From Pseudoips prasinana (lineage: Eukaryota; Arthropoda; Insecta; Lepidoptera; Nolidae), in NCBI GenBank assembly GCA_951640165.1, contig OX621263.1, forward strand, positions 13,026,001 through 13,090,000: 64,000 nucleotides of DNA, written 5' to 3'. Numbering within the stretch: the first letter of the stretch is position 1; every line of letters starts with the position of its first letter. This document shows, one piece after another, positions 24,005 through 33,660 of this stretch. Made by a program: the position numbers and the translations under genes. Below the pieces are notes generated by a model, which saw only the letters and a list, made by a program, of their open reading frames with translations, searched no databases and was not told where the DNA came from.

Positions 24005-24479
24005 CGTCTTTAGGCGGACTGGCACACTGCGGCGCGTAACTCCCTAAATGATACCCATATGTATTCTGGTGCATGGGAGGAAAAGGATACCCTAAAGACC
24101 TAGGACTCGGAAACCCTGAGGCCTCGTGAGGGTTCTGCTGTCCCCCAGGACTGCCAAAATGGTGGGGATGCTGATAACCACCTTTGAAAGGACCATAACC
24201 ATGCTGTTGTAACTCAATGAAGGCAGATTTAGAAGAGACGTTTGTCGGTGTAGAGTTTGCGGAGTTTGAAATGTCATGGGGGGTTTGCGACCCCCCTAAA
24301 TGGTGGTGTTGGTGGTCGATCGAGTCTTGGGTGGTGAGGGCAGGCTGAGGAGTGGATGGGCCCCCCCCGTCCGAAGACTGGGGAGGCCCAAATGGATCTG
24401 TGTAACTCAGGGTGGATGGTTTGTTGTTGGGGGATTGAATTCGAGTAATTTTGAGGGATTTTATTTTCTTTTCGGGTAG
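24005..24479 (-). CDS. Dll: Distal-less N-terminal coding exon (5' limit uncertain)
   Basis: This exon encodes the N-terminal half of Dll, ahead of the homeodomain. In frame it reads YTDPFGPPQSSDGGG, then PALTTQDSIDHQHHHLGGSQ, TPHDISNSANSTPTNVSSKS, AFIELQQHGYGPFKGGYQHP, HHFGSPGGQQNPHEASGFPS, PRSLGYPFPPMHQNTYGYHL and GSYAPQCASPPKD, and it ends in phase 1 at G|GTAAGTG. SAFIELQQ and GYHLGSYAP...CASPPKD are Dll signatures, and the region is rich in Pro, His, Gly and Ser as in other insect Dll proteins. The frame is open back to a TGA at 24480-24482. A strong splice acceptor (pyrimidine tract plus TTCCAG) ends at 24497, so the mRNA exon may start at 24496. There is no in-frame ATG before the internal MHQN. 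Either an unseen upstream exon supplies the start, through an acceptor inside the frame, or the start codon differs here. The frame also crosses a run of eight G. Confidence 0.93.
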
Positions 24480-24515
24480 TCAGCCGCTGGGTTAGCCTGG
24501 AACAAAGAAAATTTA
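24480..24515 (-). promoter_or_regulatory. Dll: Candidate splice acceptor of the Dll N-terminal exon
   Basis: On the minus strand a pyrimidine-rich tract (TTTTCTTTGTTCCAG) ends at 24497. It is the best-looking acceptor upstream of the Dll frame. If used, the exon begins with GCTAACC and contains two stops (TAA, TGA) in the Dll frame before coding sequence, so the first 20 or so bases would be untranslated. Confidence 0.5.
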
Positions 24516-24559
24516 CATGAAGACCGGTATTTAAAAAGACTTCATATTAGTTTATAAGG

Positions 24560-24765
24560 TTTAAAATATTTTTTTTTAAACACAACGACGCCCGCGCTAG
24601 GTAATCTAATCCCTGCGTCGCGGGGTACTTTACAAACATATAATTGACGGACACAAATTACATCCAGACTCAGAACAACTATTTATGGGTCACACAAATA
24701 GTTTTATGGCGCGGGCCCGAACCCGCGACACGAAGCGGCCAGGCGACTGTCTTATTCTCATAAAA
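24560..24765 (-). mobile_element. Dll: tRNA-headed SINE type B, 65-80 bp upstream of the Dll exon
   Basis: On the minus strand the head has GCCTGGCCGCTTCGTGTCGC followed by GGGTTCGGGCCCGC. The body reads TTGTTCTGAGTCTGGATGTA and TTGTAAAGTACCCCGCGACG, ending in poly-A. It is well preserved. Confidence 0.85.
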
Positions 24766-25039
24766 GGCAGAGCCACTTACATGAGAATATAACAATATAT
24801 TTAACAAATTTAATAAAGGTAACCGTCATCGAAAAATACATAATATATCCTTTTTAGGGAAGTATGCGTGATAGACACTCCACAGTTTCCATCTCAAATG
24901 TTGAGATTACGCTGAAGATTTAATAGAGTAATTCCATTATATATTCAAAAAGCTGAGACCGAAAACTGCCGAATATAATTGGTTGAATAGTTAAAATTAA
25001 ATATAGTACAGCTGACGCCATACTAACAGATACACTACA

Positions 25040-25196
25040 GTTTAAGTGTACACTGGTTGTGTGGCTGACATATGCTGTGTGACTGACACACGCTGTGTTG
25101 CAATCACACGCCGTGTGACTGACACATGCTGTGTTGCTGTCACATGATGTGTGACTGACACACGCTGCGTTGCTGTCATACGCTGTATGGTTGACG
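25040..25196. repeat. Minisatellite, about 36-bp dimeric unit
   Basis: Alternating 18-mers resembling CTGTGTGACTGACACACG and CTGTGTTGCTGTCACACG run about eight times. The minus-strand frame reads as repeats of HTACVSHTACDSNTA-like text with no family match, so I treat it as non-coding tandem repeat. Confidence 0.85.
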
Positions 25197-25425
25197 GAGA
25201 AAAATCTCGCCACTCCATCTCATCCCGCGGGGGATGTAGACGCCGTCCCACCAATACATTTACCGGAGAACTGGCAGCAGCGTTTCCGACCATCATACTG
25301 CGATCACCAATCCGTCTGCTAAGTGTGGTAATTGTAGCATATACCTTATTCTATGGTGAAATCTTTGGAGGAAGTCTTTATCCAGCAGTGAATGGTTTTC
25401 GGCTGACAGGATGATGATTGAGTGA
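25190..25425 (+). mobile_element. Family D repeat (RTE-tailed)
   Basis: It begins with ACTCCATCTCATCCCGCGGG and GGATGTAGACGCCGTCCCAC, then AACTGGCAGCAGCG and CAATCCGTCTGCTAAGTGTG. It ends with an RTE-like TTTATCCAGCAGTGAATGG and GATGATG. Relatives are at 30800-30980, 53628-53860, 55745-55980 and 63830-64000. Confidence 0.7.
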
Positions 25426-26739
25426 AACAGTGGTTCATGTAGTCATCTCGCAATCTCCGACTTCTCATAAAAGAAACCATAACTCTTCTTATAAAACGAT
25501 ACTATAAGCAACTGTTTTGTTTTACCTTACCAAGCATTTTCACGTGTCCACCAAAGATGGTCACAGATTAGGCTATTTAGGTGGTCATCCATCTTTGGAA
25601 TGACTACCTACTTGTCTAACAACAAGACATAGCCACGTATCAATGCTAGTGAACCTGGTGGCCCATACATTTGTTTGTTGACTTTGTTGTATTTATATAC
25701 CGCTACTCAGCATATTTTTAGATTTTGCCTGCGTGGTAGTCGAAATCAGACATCGAAAAGTTTAAACGAACTTATTCTGTGTTACCTATGGTTTAGGATT
25801 TCCCCCTATTGTGGGAAACAAATAACTAACACTTTGTAAGGGGTACGAGGTTCAAACATGTCAGAATTCAATGTTAATAGTCTTTTGCACTTAGAGTTTT
25901 AATACTGATGTCAAAATAAATCTGATGAATAATATTATGCAACCCCCTTTTGTCACTTAGGGGTTGAATATCAAAAAGCGATGAAACACATGTTTAATCG
26001 AACCAAGAAAACATGTTGTTTCATACAAACTTTTTCTTAGTGCATACCTACCTTTATGTATTATTATAATTAGATATTATATATCTTTCCGTTAAATTTT
26101 ATGGTTCTAGACCCAGCCGTTTAAAACTGTGCGTCGATCGATCAGTCAGTCAGTTTCTGCTTTTATATATATATATATAGATAATAACCTTACTCCTTTT
26201 TCGGAGTGGAAAAGAAAAATCCGCAATGATAAATCCATGGACAAAAGACAATCATTTTAACCTTGTCCGTTTACCATTCAATACGAAAATGATTCTAAAT
26301 ACAAAATTACAAAGGAATCTAAAAAAACTGAACAATGGATAGAGCAATAATGCCAGCCATGATGGATTTACAATCAGTACAAAATATTCGACTCTTGCGC
26401 ATGTTTCGTGGAGCAATCAACCGTAACGGTTTTTTTTTTTATTTAAGAATTCCGTGTGTATCGTTTAGTAGTTAGTAGTATTTCAGTATATTTTATGTAG
26501 TAAAAAAATGAGTTATTCGTATAAACACTTGGTATAATTACAGATCGCAGCATTACAGTCGCAGCAATATAGATGAATAGAAAATGCCAAGCTTGTTTTT
26601 TAATTCCTTTTACTTCCTTTATACAGTATCTTAGAATATTTTAAGACTTCTTTATTGCATAGTACAAAAATAATAATGTTGGAAGACACTGGATCTTTTC
26701 GCTCCTTAATCTGATGTAATGGTTCCCAGCCAAGAAATG

Positions 26740-27206
26740 ATAAAATATATACCGCCCCATACCATCCCGAGGATGTCGTAAAAGGCGCCTAAGGGATACA
26801 CCAGGTAGTCGGGCAGCAGCGGCACCTGTGTACTCGCTACCACGTAACTGCGTTGGCCAACTCGTATGCCAAGCATGGTGACTAGAGCAAACCCCCTCCA
26901 AATAGAAGAGAGGTAGGGCACAGCGTCCATTCGCTCAAAGAGAATCCCGACTGGGGAAGTACCTCCATCTTACAGAAGACATTCTTTAATAATAACATTA
27001 ATAACTTTAATGTTGTGTTTCTGCGTGTGAGTAAGGTCGCCAGAGCTCATCGGGGTGGGGGGAGGGTCAGCAACACTTGTTTGCTAACTCTTAAAGGCCG
27101 GTAACACACCCGTGACACCTCTGGTGTTGCGAGTGTCCATGGGCGGCGGTGATCACTTACCATCAGGTGACCCGCTTGCTCGTTTGTCGCCCTATGACAT
27201 AAAAAA
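26740..27206 (+). mobile_element. LINE 3' region, family F
   Basis: CCATCCCGAGGATGTCGTAA and GGCGCCTAAGGGATACAC are followed by GAATCCCGACTGGGGAAGTA and CCGGTAACACACCCGTGACA. It ends TCCATGGGCGGCGGTGATCA, ACCATCAGGTGACCCGCTTG and TTTGTCGCCCTATGACATAA with an A-tail. The same blocks occur inverted at 47205-47460. Overlapping frames of 74-86 codons are not intact proteins. Confidence 0.75.
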
Positions 27207-27221
27207 ATAGCTACGTTATGA

Positions 27222-27335
27222 AAACCTTTGGGGGAGGTCTTTGTCCAGCTGCTGGACAAAGACCTCCCCCAAAGCCAAAAAAACGTTCACAGCTGCTGTG
27301 AACGTCTTTTTGGCTGTTATGATGATAATAAAATA
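27222..27335 (+). mobile_element. RTE tail interrupted by two abutting hairpins
   Basis: The outer sequence is a normal RTE end (CTTTGGGGGAGGTCTTTGTC, CAGC, then GCTGTGAACGTCTTTTTGGC and TGTTATGATGATAATAA). Between them lies a 45-bp insert that is the reverse complement of the left flank followed by the reverse complement of the right flank. Hairpin 1 is 27226-27249 / 27251-27274 (24-bp arms, perfect, 1-nt spacer). Hairpin 2 is 27275-27293 / 27295-27313 (19-bp arms, one mismatch). Confidence 0.93.
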
Positions 27336-28339
27336 TCTTTGTTATTTTTTATTTTCTCCTTTTGTTTTTCTACTGCGTCCGCTATGGTTACACCACCTCC
27401 ACGATATGGAGTAGGTAGATCCCGTCACCCTAATATCTACTTTCCAGTTTTTTGCCAATCTTGCGCTTTAAAAGTCATGTGGTATATCCATGAAATGCTA
27501 CATACTCATAGGATTATTCAATTAAAAAAAAAACTATAAAATGTTAAGACTCCGCCCACTCCCATGAGGTCAGCGGAGGTCAAAAGTTGTGGGTTTTCTT
27601 TAAAACAATTTAACGTTCCGCTCAATTGAACCCTAAGTGGGACCAAGTAGGGGACACAATTAAATTAACTTCGTGATGTTCACGTATGTTTGGGAGAAAT
27701 ATTTATGTTTGAGAAAATTAAACAATCATATAAACAGGTTCATGGACGAACACAATGTCCTAGTCGTTTAAATAGGGTTGCCAGGTCTTAAAATCCAAAA
27801 CGGATGGAAAGAAGGAAAGAAAAGCAGGTTAGCAGTCAGGCAAGCAAAGACATTTGGGTGAAAGGCGAGGCGGGGCAGAAACAATATCTGACAAATGTAA
27901 AAAAAGCCTAGCATTTTAAATTTGACCGTTTTTGTAATTGTAATAAAAGTCGGACAGGCTCAACACCTGAGTGAGTCTGAGTTAACCACTCAAGCATCCA
28001 ATAAGACTGACTACCTGACTGTCCGCCTTTATCCGGACGTCTGGCAACGTTAAGTGGATGTGATCCCGCCGACCCTTTGAATACTGGTCGCCCCGTAAAA
28101 GTCTTTTCATGAAATCTACATTTTCGGGATCTTCTAGATGCAAGGTAAATCGAGCTATTTAAGTATCTATTCTTCTTTCTTGCCTTTATTCTTATTTCTT
28201 TTGAGATTGGTTGCCATTTAACCTGTTGGGCAACTAGATAACAGCCTCCTGATGGTTATAGTACTCTATGGACGCCTGTAACCTAGATAAGTACCTCATA
28301 TCAAACGCACGTGGTGACCTTAAGCTAAACCGTAAAATG

Positions 28340-28520
28340 TAGGCTAACATTTGAAGGGCCCTATGCCTGTTTCAATCGCTTGGGAAAACCGTGGCAGGAA
28401 GTTCATTCCTTTAACGCGCATTAAGGACCACGATCTGTCGATGATACTCGTACCTAGATGCTCTCATCGCTTAACGTTCTCACTAAGGCACGTTGGTGAA
28501 CACCTATAAGATTCCAGGTT
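28340..28520 (+). repeat. Possible LINE 3' UTR fragment
   Basis: AACCGTGGCAGGAAGTTCAT, AACGCGCATTAAGGACCACG and GATCTGTCGATGATACTCG resemble a recurrent moth LINE 3' segment. There is no second copy in this window to confirm it. Confidence 0.35.
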
Positions 28521-28624
28521 GCTGTTCTCTCAAACAAATACCCTGAAACAAGTTTTTATTTTCACATAATGATTATTCGGCGCGGGAATTGAAGCCAATT
28601 TCTTTTTATATGAAAGCAAGGTAA

Positions 28625-28710
28625 ACGATCTAGCGGGTCACCTGATGGTAAGTGATCACCGCTGCCGATGGACACTCGCCACACTGCAGAGACCGCTACA
28701 GATACCACTC
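28625..28710 (-). mobile_element. LINE family F end fragment
   Basis: On the minus strand it has CGAGTGTCCATCGGCAGCGG, TGATCACTTACCATCAGGTG and ACCCGCTAGATCGTTTAC. It matches the end of the 27.1-kb copy. Confidence 0.75.
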
Positions 28711-28734
28711 AGACACGGAGTTTCTTTTTTTTAT

Positions 28735-28980
28735 CCTGTGACATTATTTACACACGGCCATCTGATCCCAAACTAAGAAGAGCTTGTACTATGGAAAGCA
28801 GATAACAGATATACTACATTATCTAATTTTCTTTTAAAAATACATACTTAAATGACACCCAGAATCAGGACAAACAGACATGTTCATGCACACAAATATC
28901 TGTCCTGGGTGGGAATCTAACCCACGACCTCCGGCGTCCAGCTCCGGGATTTGCCAACCACGGCAACAGACTCGTCGTTA
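28735..28980 (-). mobile_element. tRNA-headed SINE type C
   Basis: On the minus strand the head has GTGGGTTAGATTCCCACCCA. Then come GACAGATATTTGTGTGCATG, AACATGTCTGTTTGTCCTGA and TCTGGGTGTCATTTAAG. It ends with GTACAAGCTCTTCTTAGTTT, GGGATCAGATGGCCGTGTGT and AAATAATGTCACAGG. Confidence 0.85.
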
Positions 28981-29399
28981 TCCATTGAATAATGAAACAA
29001 CATTATTTAATATTATCTCAGTTTAACGAAATGGCCAAAAGTTAACACCACAACCGTGTGGTCTATCCTAACTCTTTCTCATTATTTTTTATTATTAATG
29101 TAACAAAAACTTCTCTTTAACAGTTCATTCCTCGCTTTTGAATAGCCAACAGACCAAATTAAACCCATTCGAAATTGAGTGTTATAATCATTAGCATTAG
29201 GATCAATCTCTCATGCATTCAAGTGGTCGGTTGGACGTTCGATCTGAGGTTAAAAGTTATAAGGTTCTCGCAACTAACTCGACCAACGCCTTGATATAAA
29301 ACAAATGATCCGATGAATTGAGATGAAAAAAACAGCCCTTTTCGGCAACATCTTTGTGTTAATTACTAATAGGGTTGCTACTTCGTAGTTTCACATTTT

Positions 29400-29570
29400 T
29401 TTTAAGGACAGCACTATATACTTTACAAACATATAATTATTGGACACAAACCACACATAGGCTCAGAACAACTACTACTTATAGGACACACAATTTTTTT
29501 GAGCGTGAGTAACAAACCCAGGAGATGAAGTGGTGTGGTGAATCTCTTAACAACTGACTGACTTTTCTTA
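29400..29570 (-). mobile_element. tRNA-headed SINE type B, degenerate
   Basis: On the minus strand CACTTCATCTCCTGGGTTTG is a worn B-box region, followed by TGTGTCCTATAAGTAGTAG, TTGTTCTGAGCCTATGTGTG and ATATGTTTGTAAAGTATA. Confidence 0.65.
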
Positions 29571-29599
29571 TTCATGTGAGTATTAGTAATTAATTAAAC

Positions 29600-29760
29600 T
29601 ATTTTTGGAGAACTATCAGGCATGCAGGTTCCATGAGAGTTCTCCAGTAGTGTTCTTGATGGCAAGTGATGTCTGCCAACTTGCAGTAGGCCTGAATGAT
29701 GGACTATGGCCTATCATCTCTCTTGTACTTGCAGGAGACAATAATGTGTGATAGTCTAAA
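29600..29760 (-). repeat. Family G repeat (TCTGCCAAYCCGCA type)
   Basis: ATGTCTGCCAACTTGCAGTA, GGCCTGAATGATGGACTATG and GGCCTATCATCTCTCTTGTA correspond to the segment at 45290-45370. It is related to dispersed repeats common in moth genomes. Orientation is inferred. Confidence 0.5.
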
Positions 29761-30799
29761 TATTTACGAATTTTTTTATACAAATAGAATGTAGAGTTCA
29801 ACCCAAGCGTGTATTAAAATATGATGCTTGAGTTAAGGTCACAATTTTCTAATCTAGGCTAGTCTCCATAGGACTATTCGTCTCCATAGGTCTCCAATGG
29901 TCCGAGACTGGTCGCCATTAGTATTTTACTATTGATTTATTTGCGCTCGCACTTGTGTTTAAGCTGTTACACTGATGGTTAAGCATAAGTTAACATTGTA
30001 AATACCTTATTAGCTACTACATAACTTAAAATTGCTATGTAAATAATCCAACTTGAAGTTAATGTGACATAAATGATATCTCACAACTATCTATTACTCT
30101 TAACAAAAGCTAAATAGAGTTCTAAATAATATTACTATACTCATTTATTCATTCATTACAGTGACTTATAATGATGTTGAATGGACCTAAATATGCAATA
30201 ACTCGTACTGTCAAGTTTAATTGCGTAGTATGTGTCTACAAATCTTTGTCAATATACATTCTAATAAATTTAGAATATTCGTGATTAAGTATCCGATATT
30301 TTGATAGTTCAATCAGTTACGTTAATATAGCCCTTCATTGGCCCCTTAACGCGTCATCGGTGATCCCGTGCAACTGATCACACCCTCTCTTAGAATTCTG
30401 TCCTTTTGCTTCAGTGGCCCCCTGAGCTGTTGCCCAAACCCCAAAAGGGTGGCCTCGGGTATTAGTCGTTTAATTTAAGCTACTGGTTAAGAGCCTTCTG
30501 CGCTAGCCAAATGCTCATTGCCTTCAATTCTTTAATTTTAATATTGTACAACTAAATTTCAAAATAATAGATTAGTAACTTGTTATTTATTTTAGGATTT
30601 AAGAAAAATATTTATCTGATAAAACAGACCGCACGGCCGGGCTAATTATTTTTTTGTAATTTTTATACTGTATTCGACTATGTTTATGTACTGCATTGGG
30701 AACTTGACAAGTACAAGTGTATGTTAATACCCAAGTGCTGAATAAATTTCATTATTTCATTTCATATTTCATTATGTTTTAAATTCCTATAATATCATC

Positions 30800-30980
30800 A
30801 TCTCAACCTTATAACGATCACTGCTGGACGAAGGCCTCCTCAAAAGATTTCCACAATGGAGCTGTCCACGATTTGGCGTTCGCAGTATGATGCCCATAGT
30901 AGACATAGATGCTGCTGCCCGTTCTATGGTAGATATTCCCTCGGGATGACTTCTACGCCCCCAAGGGATCAGATATTTAT
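30800..30980 (-). mobile_element. Family D repeat (RTE-tailed)
   Basis: On the plus strand it reads CACTGCTGGACGAAGGCCTC, then TGATGCCCATAGTAGACATA, TGCTGCTGCCCGTTCTATGG and TATTCCCTCGGGATGACTTC. This is the inverse of 63830-64000 and 53628-53860. Confidence 0.7.
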
Positions 30981-31024
30981 GTAAATTCGTTCCATATTCT
31001 AGTTGGCACTTGACATTTAATTCA

Positions 31025-31280
31025 TTCACCGTAGCCTAGTTGGTAGTGCTCCTGCCTACGAAGCTGGTGGTCCTGGGTTCGAATCCCGGTAAGTCCAAAT
31101 AATAATATGTGTGATGTGCACGAATATTTGTTTCTGAGTCATGGATGTTTTCTATGTATATAAGTATTTATCTATCTATATAAGTACGTATATCGTCGCC
31201 TGGTACCCATAGTACAAGCTTTGCTTAGTTTGGGGCTAGGGTGATATGTGTGACATTGTCCCGAGATATTATTATTATTA
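31025..31280 (+). mobile_element. tRNA-headed SINE type A
   Basis: It has an A-box-like TAGCCTAGTTGGTAGTGCTC and a B box TGGGTTCGAATCCCGGTAAG. The body reads GTGCACGAATATTTGTTTCT, GAGTCATGGATGTTTTCTAT, GTCGCCTGGTACCCATAGTA and CAAGCTTTGCTTAGTTTGGG, with a TTATTATTATTA tail. It is nearly identical to the inverted copy at 35342-35606. Confidence 0.88.
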
Positions 31281-32050
31281 TATTTAACAATCAATCAATC
31301 ATTTATTTTCTGAACACAGGTACAGATAAAAGAATGTGTGTAATAGAACTCTATATTATACCTAATGCAAATGCAAATGTTAATCTTGACACTACATAAT
31401 ACAAAAATTGTTTTACATAATATAATATAGTAATAATTAAATCGAATTAGTTCATAATCTAAAATCACAAATAAAATAAGTCTATAACAATAAAACTTGT
31501 TTTATTTTTAATAGTAAGCATGGTGTATGTAGTCCGTTTCAATACTAGACACGCCTCGTAGGTTTTAATTAATAGATACTATTGTATTTCCATTATAATT
31601 CGGCTAAAATAAAAAAAAATATAAATAAATAAATAAAATACGTGTCCCCGGATAAAGAATTTTTAAACGTCTCTCGGGACAGCCCTAAACTTTAATTTGC
31701 TATCCCTTTCATATCTCAAACACGTGTCTATCCCTCTCTCTTTTTATTTCCGACATATCTTAGCCGGCGCCGCAAAAGGTCGGGTCAGATCGTTTTGTAT
31801 TTCTTGTTTTTTTTTTGTATGTTTGTTTGTTAGCCGGATGATTGCTCGTGTTCATAATAATAATGTTTAGTACCAACTAATTGATGTAAATGCATTGTGG
31901 AATGGATTGAATTCAATTTGGTGAGTGATATTTGTGCTGTAGTTATCGGTTCAAATCACGTTGGAGTAAAATACTGACAAATAGAGTTTGAGTTACTTAT
32001 TTGATTAAATCAACAATGTTCAACGTTTAAGGGATAAAACTGATATAATA

Positions 32051-33332
32051 GGTCTTTACCTATGAAATTGCCGTTTTGTATGAAAAAATTTAAACGAACT
32101 TTTTTCATGAATTTTTTTATTTGTATTAATCGAAGTAATAACCCATGCAATCAATGCATCTTTGCCATCGCAGTGGCAGTTTATTGATGCCCTTCTTAAA
32201 GAAATCAGCTGGACGGGAGGCAACAAATTCTTCAAAGGCATTTTGTACTGCCTCTCGGGTATTGAATTTTTTTCCCGCCAAGAAGTTATCCAAATTCTGG
32301 AAAAAGTAGTAGTCTGTAGGCGCAAGGTCTGGTGAGTAGGGCAGATGACGGAGAGCTTCCAACCCCAGTTCTTGCAACTTGGAGACCGTCTGCTGTGCAG
32401 TATGAGGTCGCGCGTTGTCGTGCAGGAGCAGCGGAGACGAGCGATTGACCAATGCTGGTTGGAGATGCGCCAGCTTCTCCATCATTGTGCTCAGTTCTTC
32501 ACAGTACACATCTGCAGTAATGCTCACCCCGTTTGGTAAGAAGCTGTGATGAATCACACCGGCGCTAGACCACCAAACAGTGACCATCACTTTTCTAGGG
32601 GTAAGTTTTCGTTTAGGGCATTGTTTAGGTGCTGAACCAGGATCCAACCAACTTGCTGAGCGCTTGCGGTTATCAAACAGAATCCATTTTTCATCGCAGG
32701 TAACAATGCGGTTCAAAATTCCTTCATTTGTGTGTCTGTTGAGCAGTGCAAGGCACGTCTCGACGCGTACTTCGCGCTGGCGATCATTGAGTTCGTGGGG
32801 CACCCATTTGTCAAGCTTTTTTACCTTGCCAATTTGACGCAAATGGACCAATATTGTTTTGACGCTAACGTCGAAAGCTGCTGCTAATTCAGCCGTAGAT
32901 TGTGTATCATCAGCTTCCACAACCGCCTTTAATTCGTCATTGTCGACCAAAGTCTTCGGACGACCGCGAGGTTCATTTTTCAGGTCGAAATTTCCAGAAC
33001 GGAAGCGAGCAAACCAATAACAGGTGGCGCGTTGGTTTGTAGTGTTAGCTCCGTAAACGTCGTTGATGTTGCGTGCCGCTTGTGCCGCGTTGCTGCCACG
33101 ACGGTACTCATATTCCATAATTACTCGAATTTTTAACGTATCCATGATGACGAAAAAGATTGAAATGCGATGAAAATGTAACACTAATGAATAAAGAAAT
33201 GACTACTTTTGGAAAAAAGAATCCATGTTTTTAAAATAAAATTAATTTGAAATTAGAATTCTTAGCCAAACAAAAATTATTTTGATTTGAAATGGCCAGT
33301 ACTGCAGAACGGCAATTTCATAGGTAAAGACC
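32051..33332 (-). mobile_element. Complete mariner transposon, cecropia-like
   Basis: This 1282-bp element is bounded by perfect 25-bp terminal inverted repeats (32051-32075 and 33308-33332, starting GGTCTTTACC and ending in TTGCCGTT). TA duplications flank it at 32049-32050 and 33333-33334, the target preference of Tc1/mariner elements. It contains one unbroken transposase gene on the minus strand. Perfect ends plus an intact gene suggest recent insertion and possible activity. Confidence 0.97.
32126..33145 (-). CDS. Mariner transposase, intact, DD34D
   Basis: This cut-and-paste DNA transposase has 339 residues from the ATG at 33145, within the usual mariner range of about 330-350. An N-terminal helix-turn-helix pair covers residues 1-105 (first helix region RVIMEYEYRRGSNAAQAARN), followed by a GRPKT linker motif at 61-65. 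WVPHEL is at 114-119. The catalytic acidic residues are D151 (VTCDEKW), D243 (LLHDNARPH) and D278 (SPDLAPTDYYFF), with 34 residues between the second and third, the mariner DD34D signature. The combination KVKKLDKWVPHEL, RIVTCDEKWIL and CVDC-like CIDCMGYYFD at the C-terminus resembles the cecropia subfamily, which includes Hsmar1. I see no stop or frameshift. An ATG 13 codons further upstream is open too, but the start at MDTLKIR fits family N-termini better. Confidence 0.96.
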   Translation of the reverse strand: MDTLKIRVIMEYEYRRGSNAAQAARNINDVYGANTTNQRATCYWFARFRSGNFDLKNEPRGRPKTLVDNDELKAVVEADDTQSTAELAAAFDVSVKTILVHLRQIGKVKKLDKWVPHELNDRQREVRVETCLALLNRHTNEGILNRIVTCDEKWILFDNRKRSASWLDPGSAPKQCPKRKLTPRKVMVTVWWSSAGVIHHSFLPNGVSITADVYCEELSTMMEKLAHLQPALVNRSSPLLLHDNARPHTAQQTVSKLQELGLEALRHLPYSPDLAPTDYYFFQNLDNFLAGKKFNTREAVQNAFEEFVASRPADFFKKGINKLPLRWQRCIDCMGYYFD

Positions 33333-33379
33333 TAATATAAGTCTATCTTTTTCTTATTTTCTTAAACAGTCATGTATAT

Positions 33380-33596
33380 ATATAAATAAATAAATAAAAA
33401 AGGTTTTTATTCACGTAGACTTTAAAAAAAACGCTTGTAAATAGTCAGAACATGTTTGTAGTAATATAGTTGTATACATTATTATTTCTAGTAACATAGA
33501 TATTTAGGTACATATTGTATGAAAACATTTATAAAATTTATTTTAATAGCAATGATATTTAGCTAGCTCGTATCAAGTTATTGTCAATATTTTATA
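33380..33596 (+). mobile_element. Family E repeat, 48 bp from the mariner
   Basis: This is an inverted copy of 6232-6462, with an ATAAATAAATAAATAAA tail then TTTTTATTCACGTAGACTTT and the shared body to GATACGAGC read in reverse. Confidence 0.8.
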
Positions 33597-33660
33597 GGGT
33601 TGCCATATGTCCTCTTTATACGGGACTGTCACCGTATCAAATCATGACAAAAAATACATA

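Noticed and set aside
24092..24277. 61-codon minus frame beginning MTFQTPQ within the Dll exon
   Set aside because: It is a shifted frame of the Dll N-terminal exon; the Dll frame carries the conserved motifs.
25040..25296. Repeat protein coded by the minisatellite (HTACVSHT... repeats)
   Set aside because: The frame is open only because the repeat unit lacks stops. Period and sequence fit a DNA-level tandem repeat.
32345..32837. Plus-strand frames within the mariner
   Set aside because: They are antisense shadows of the transposase.
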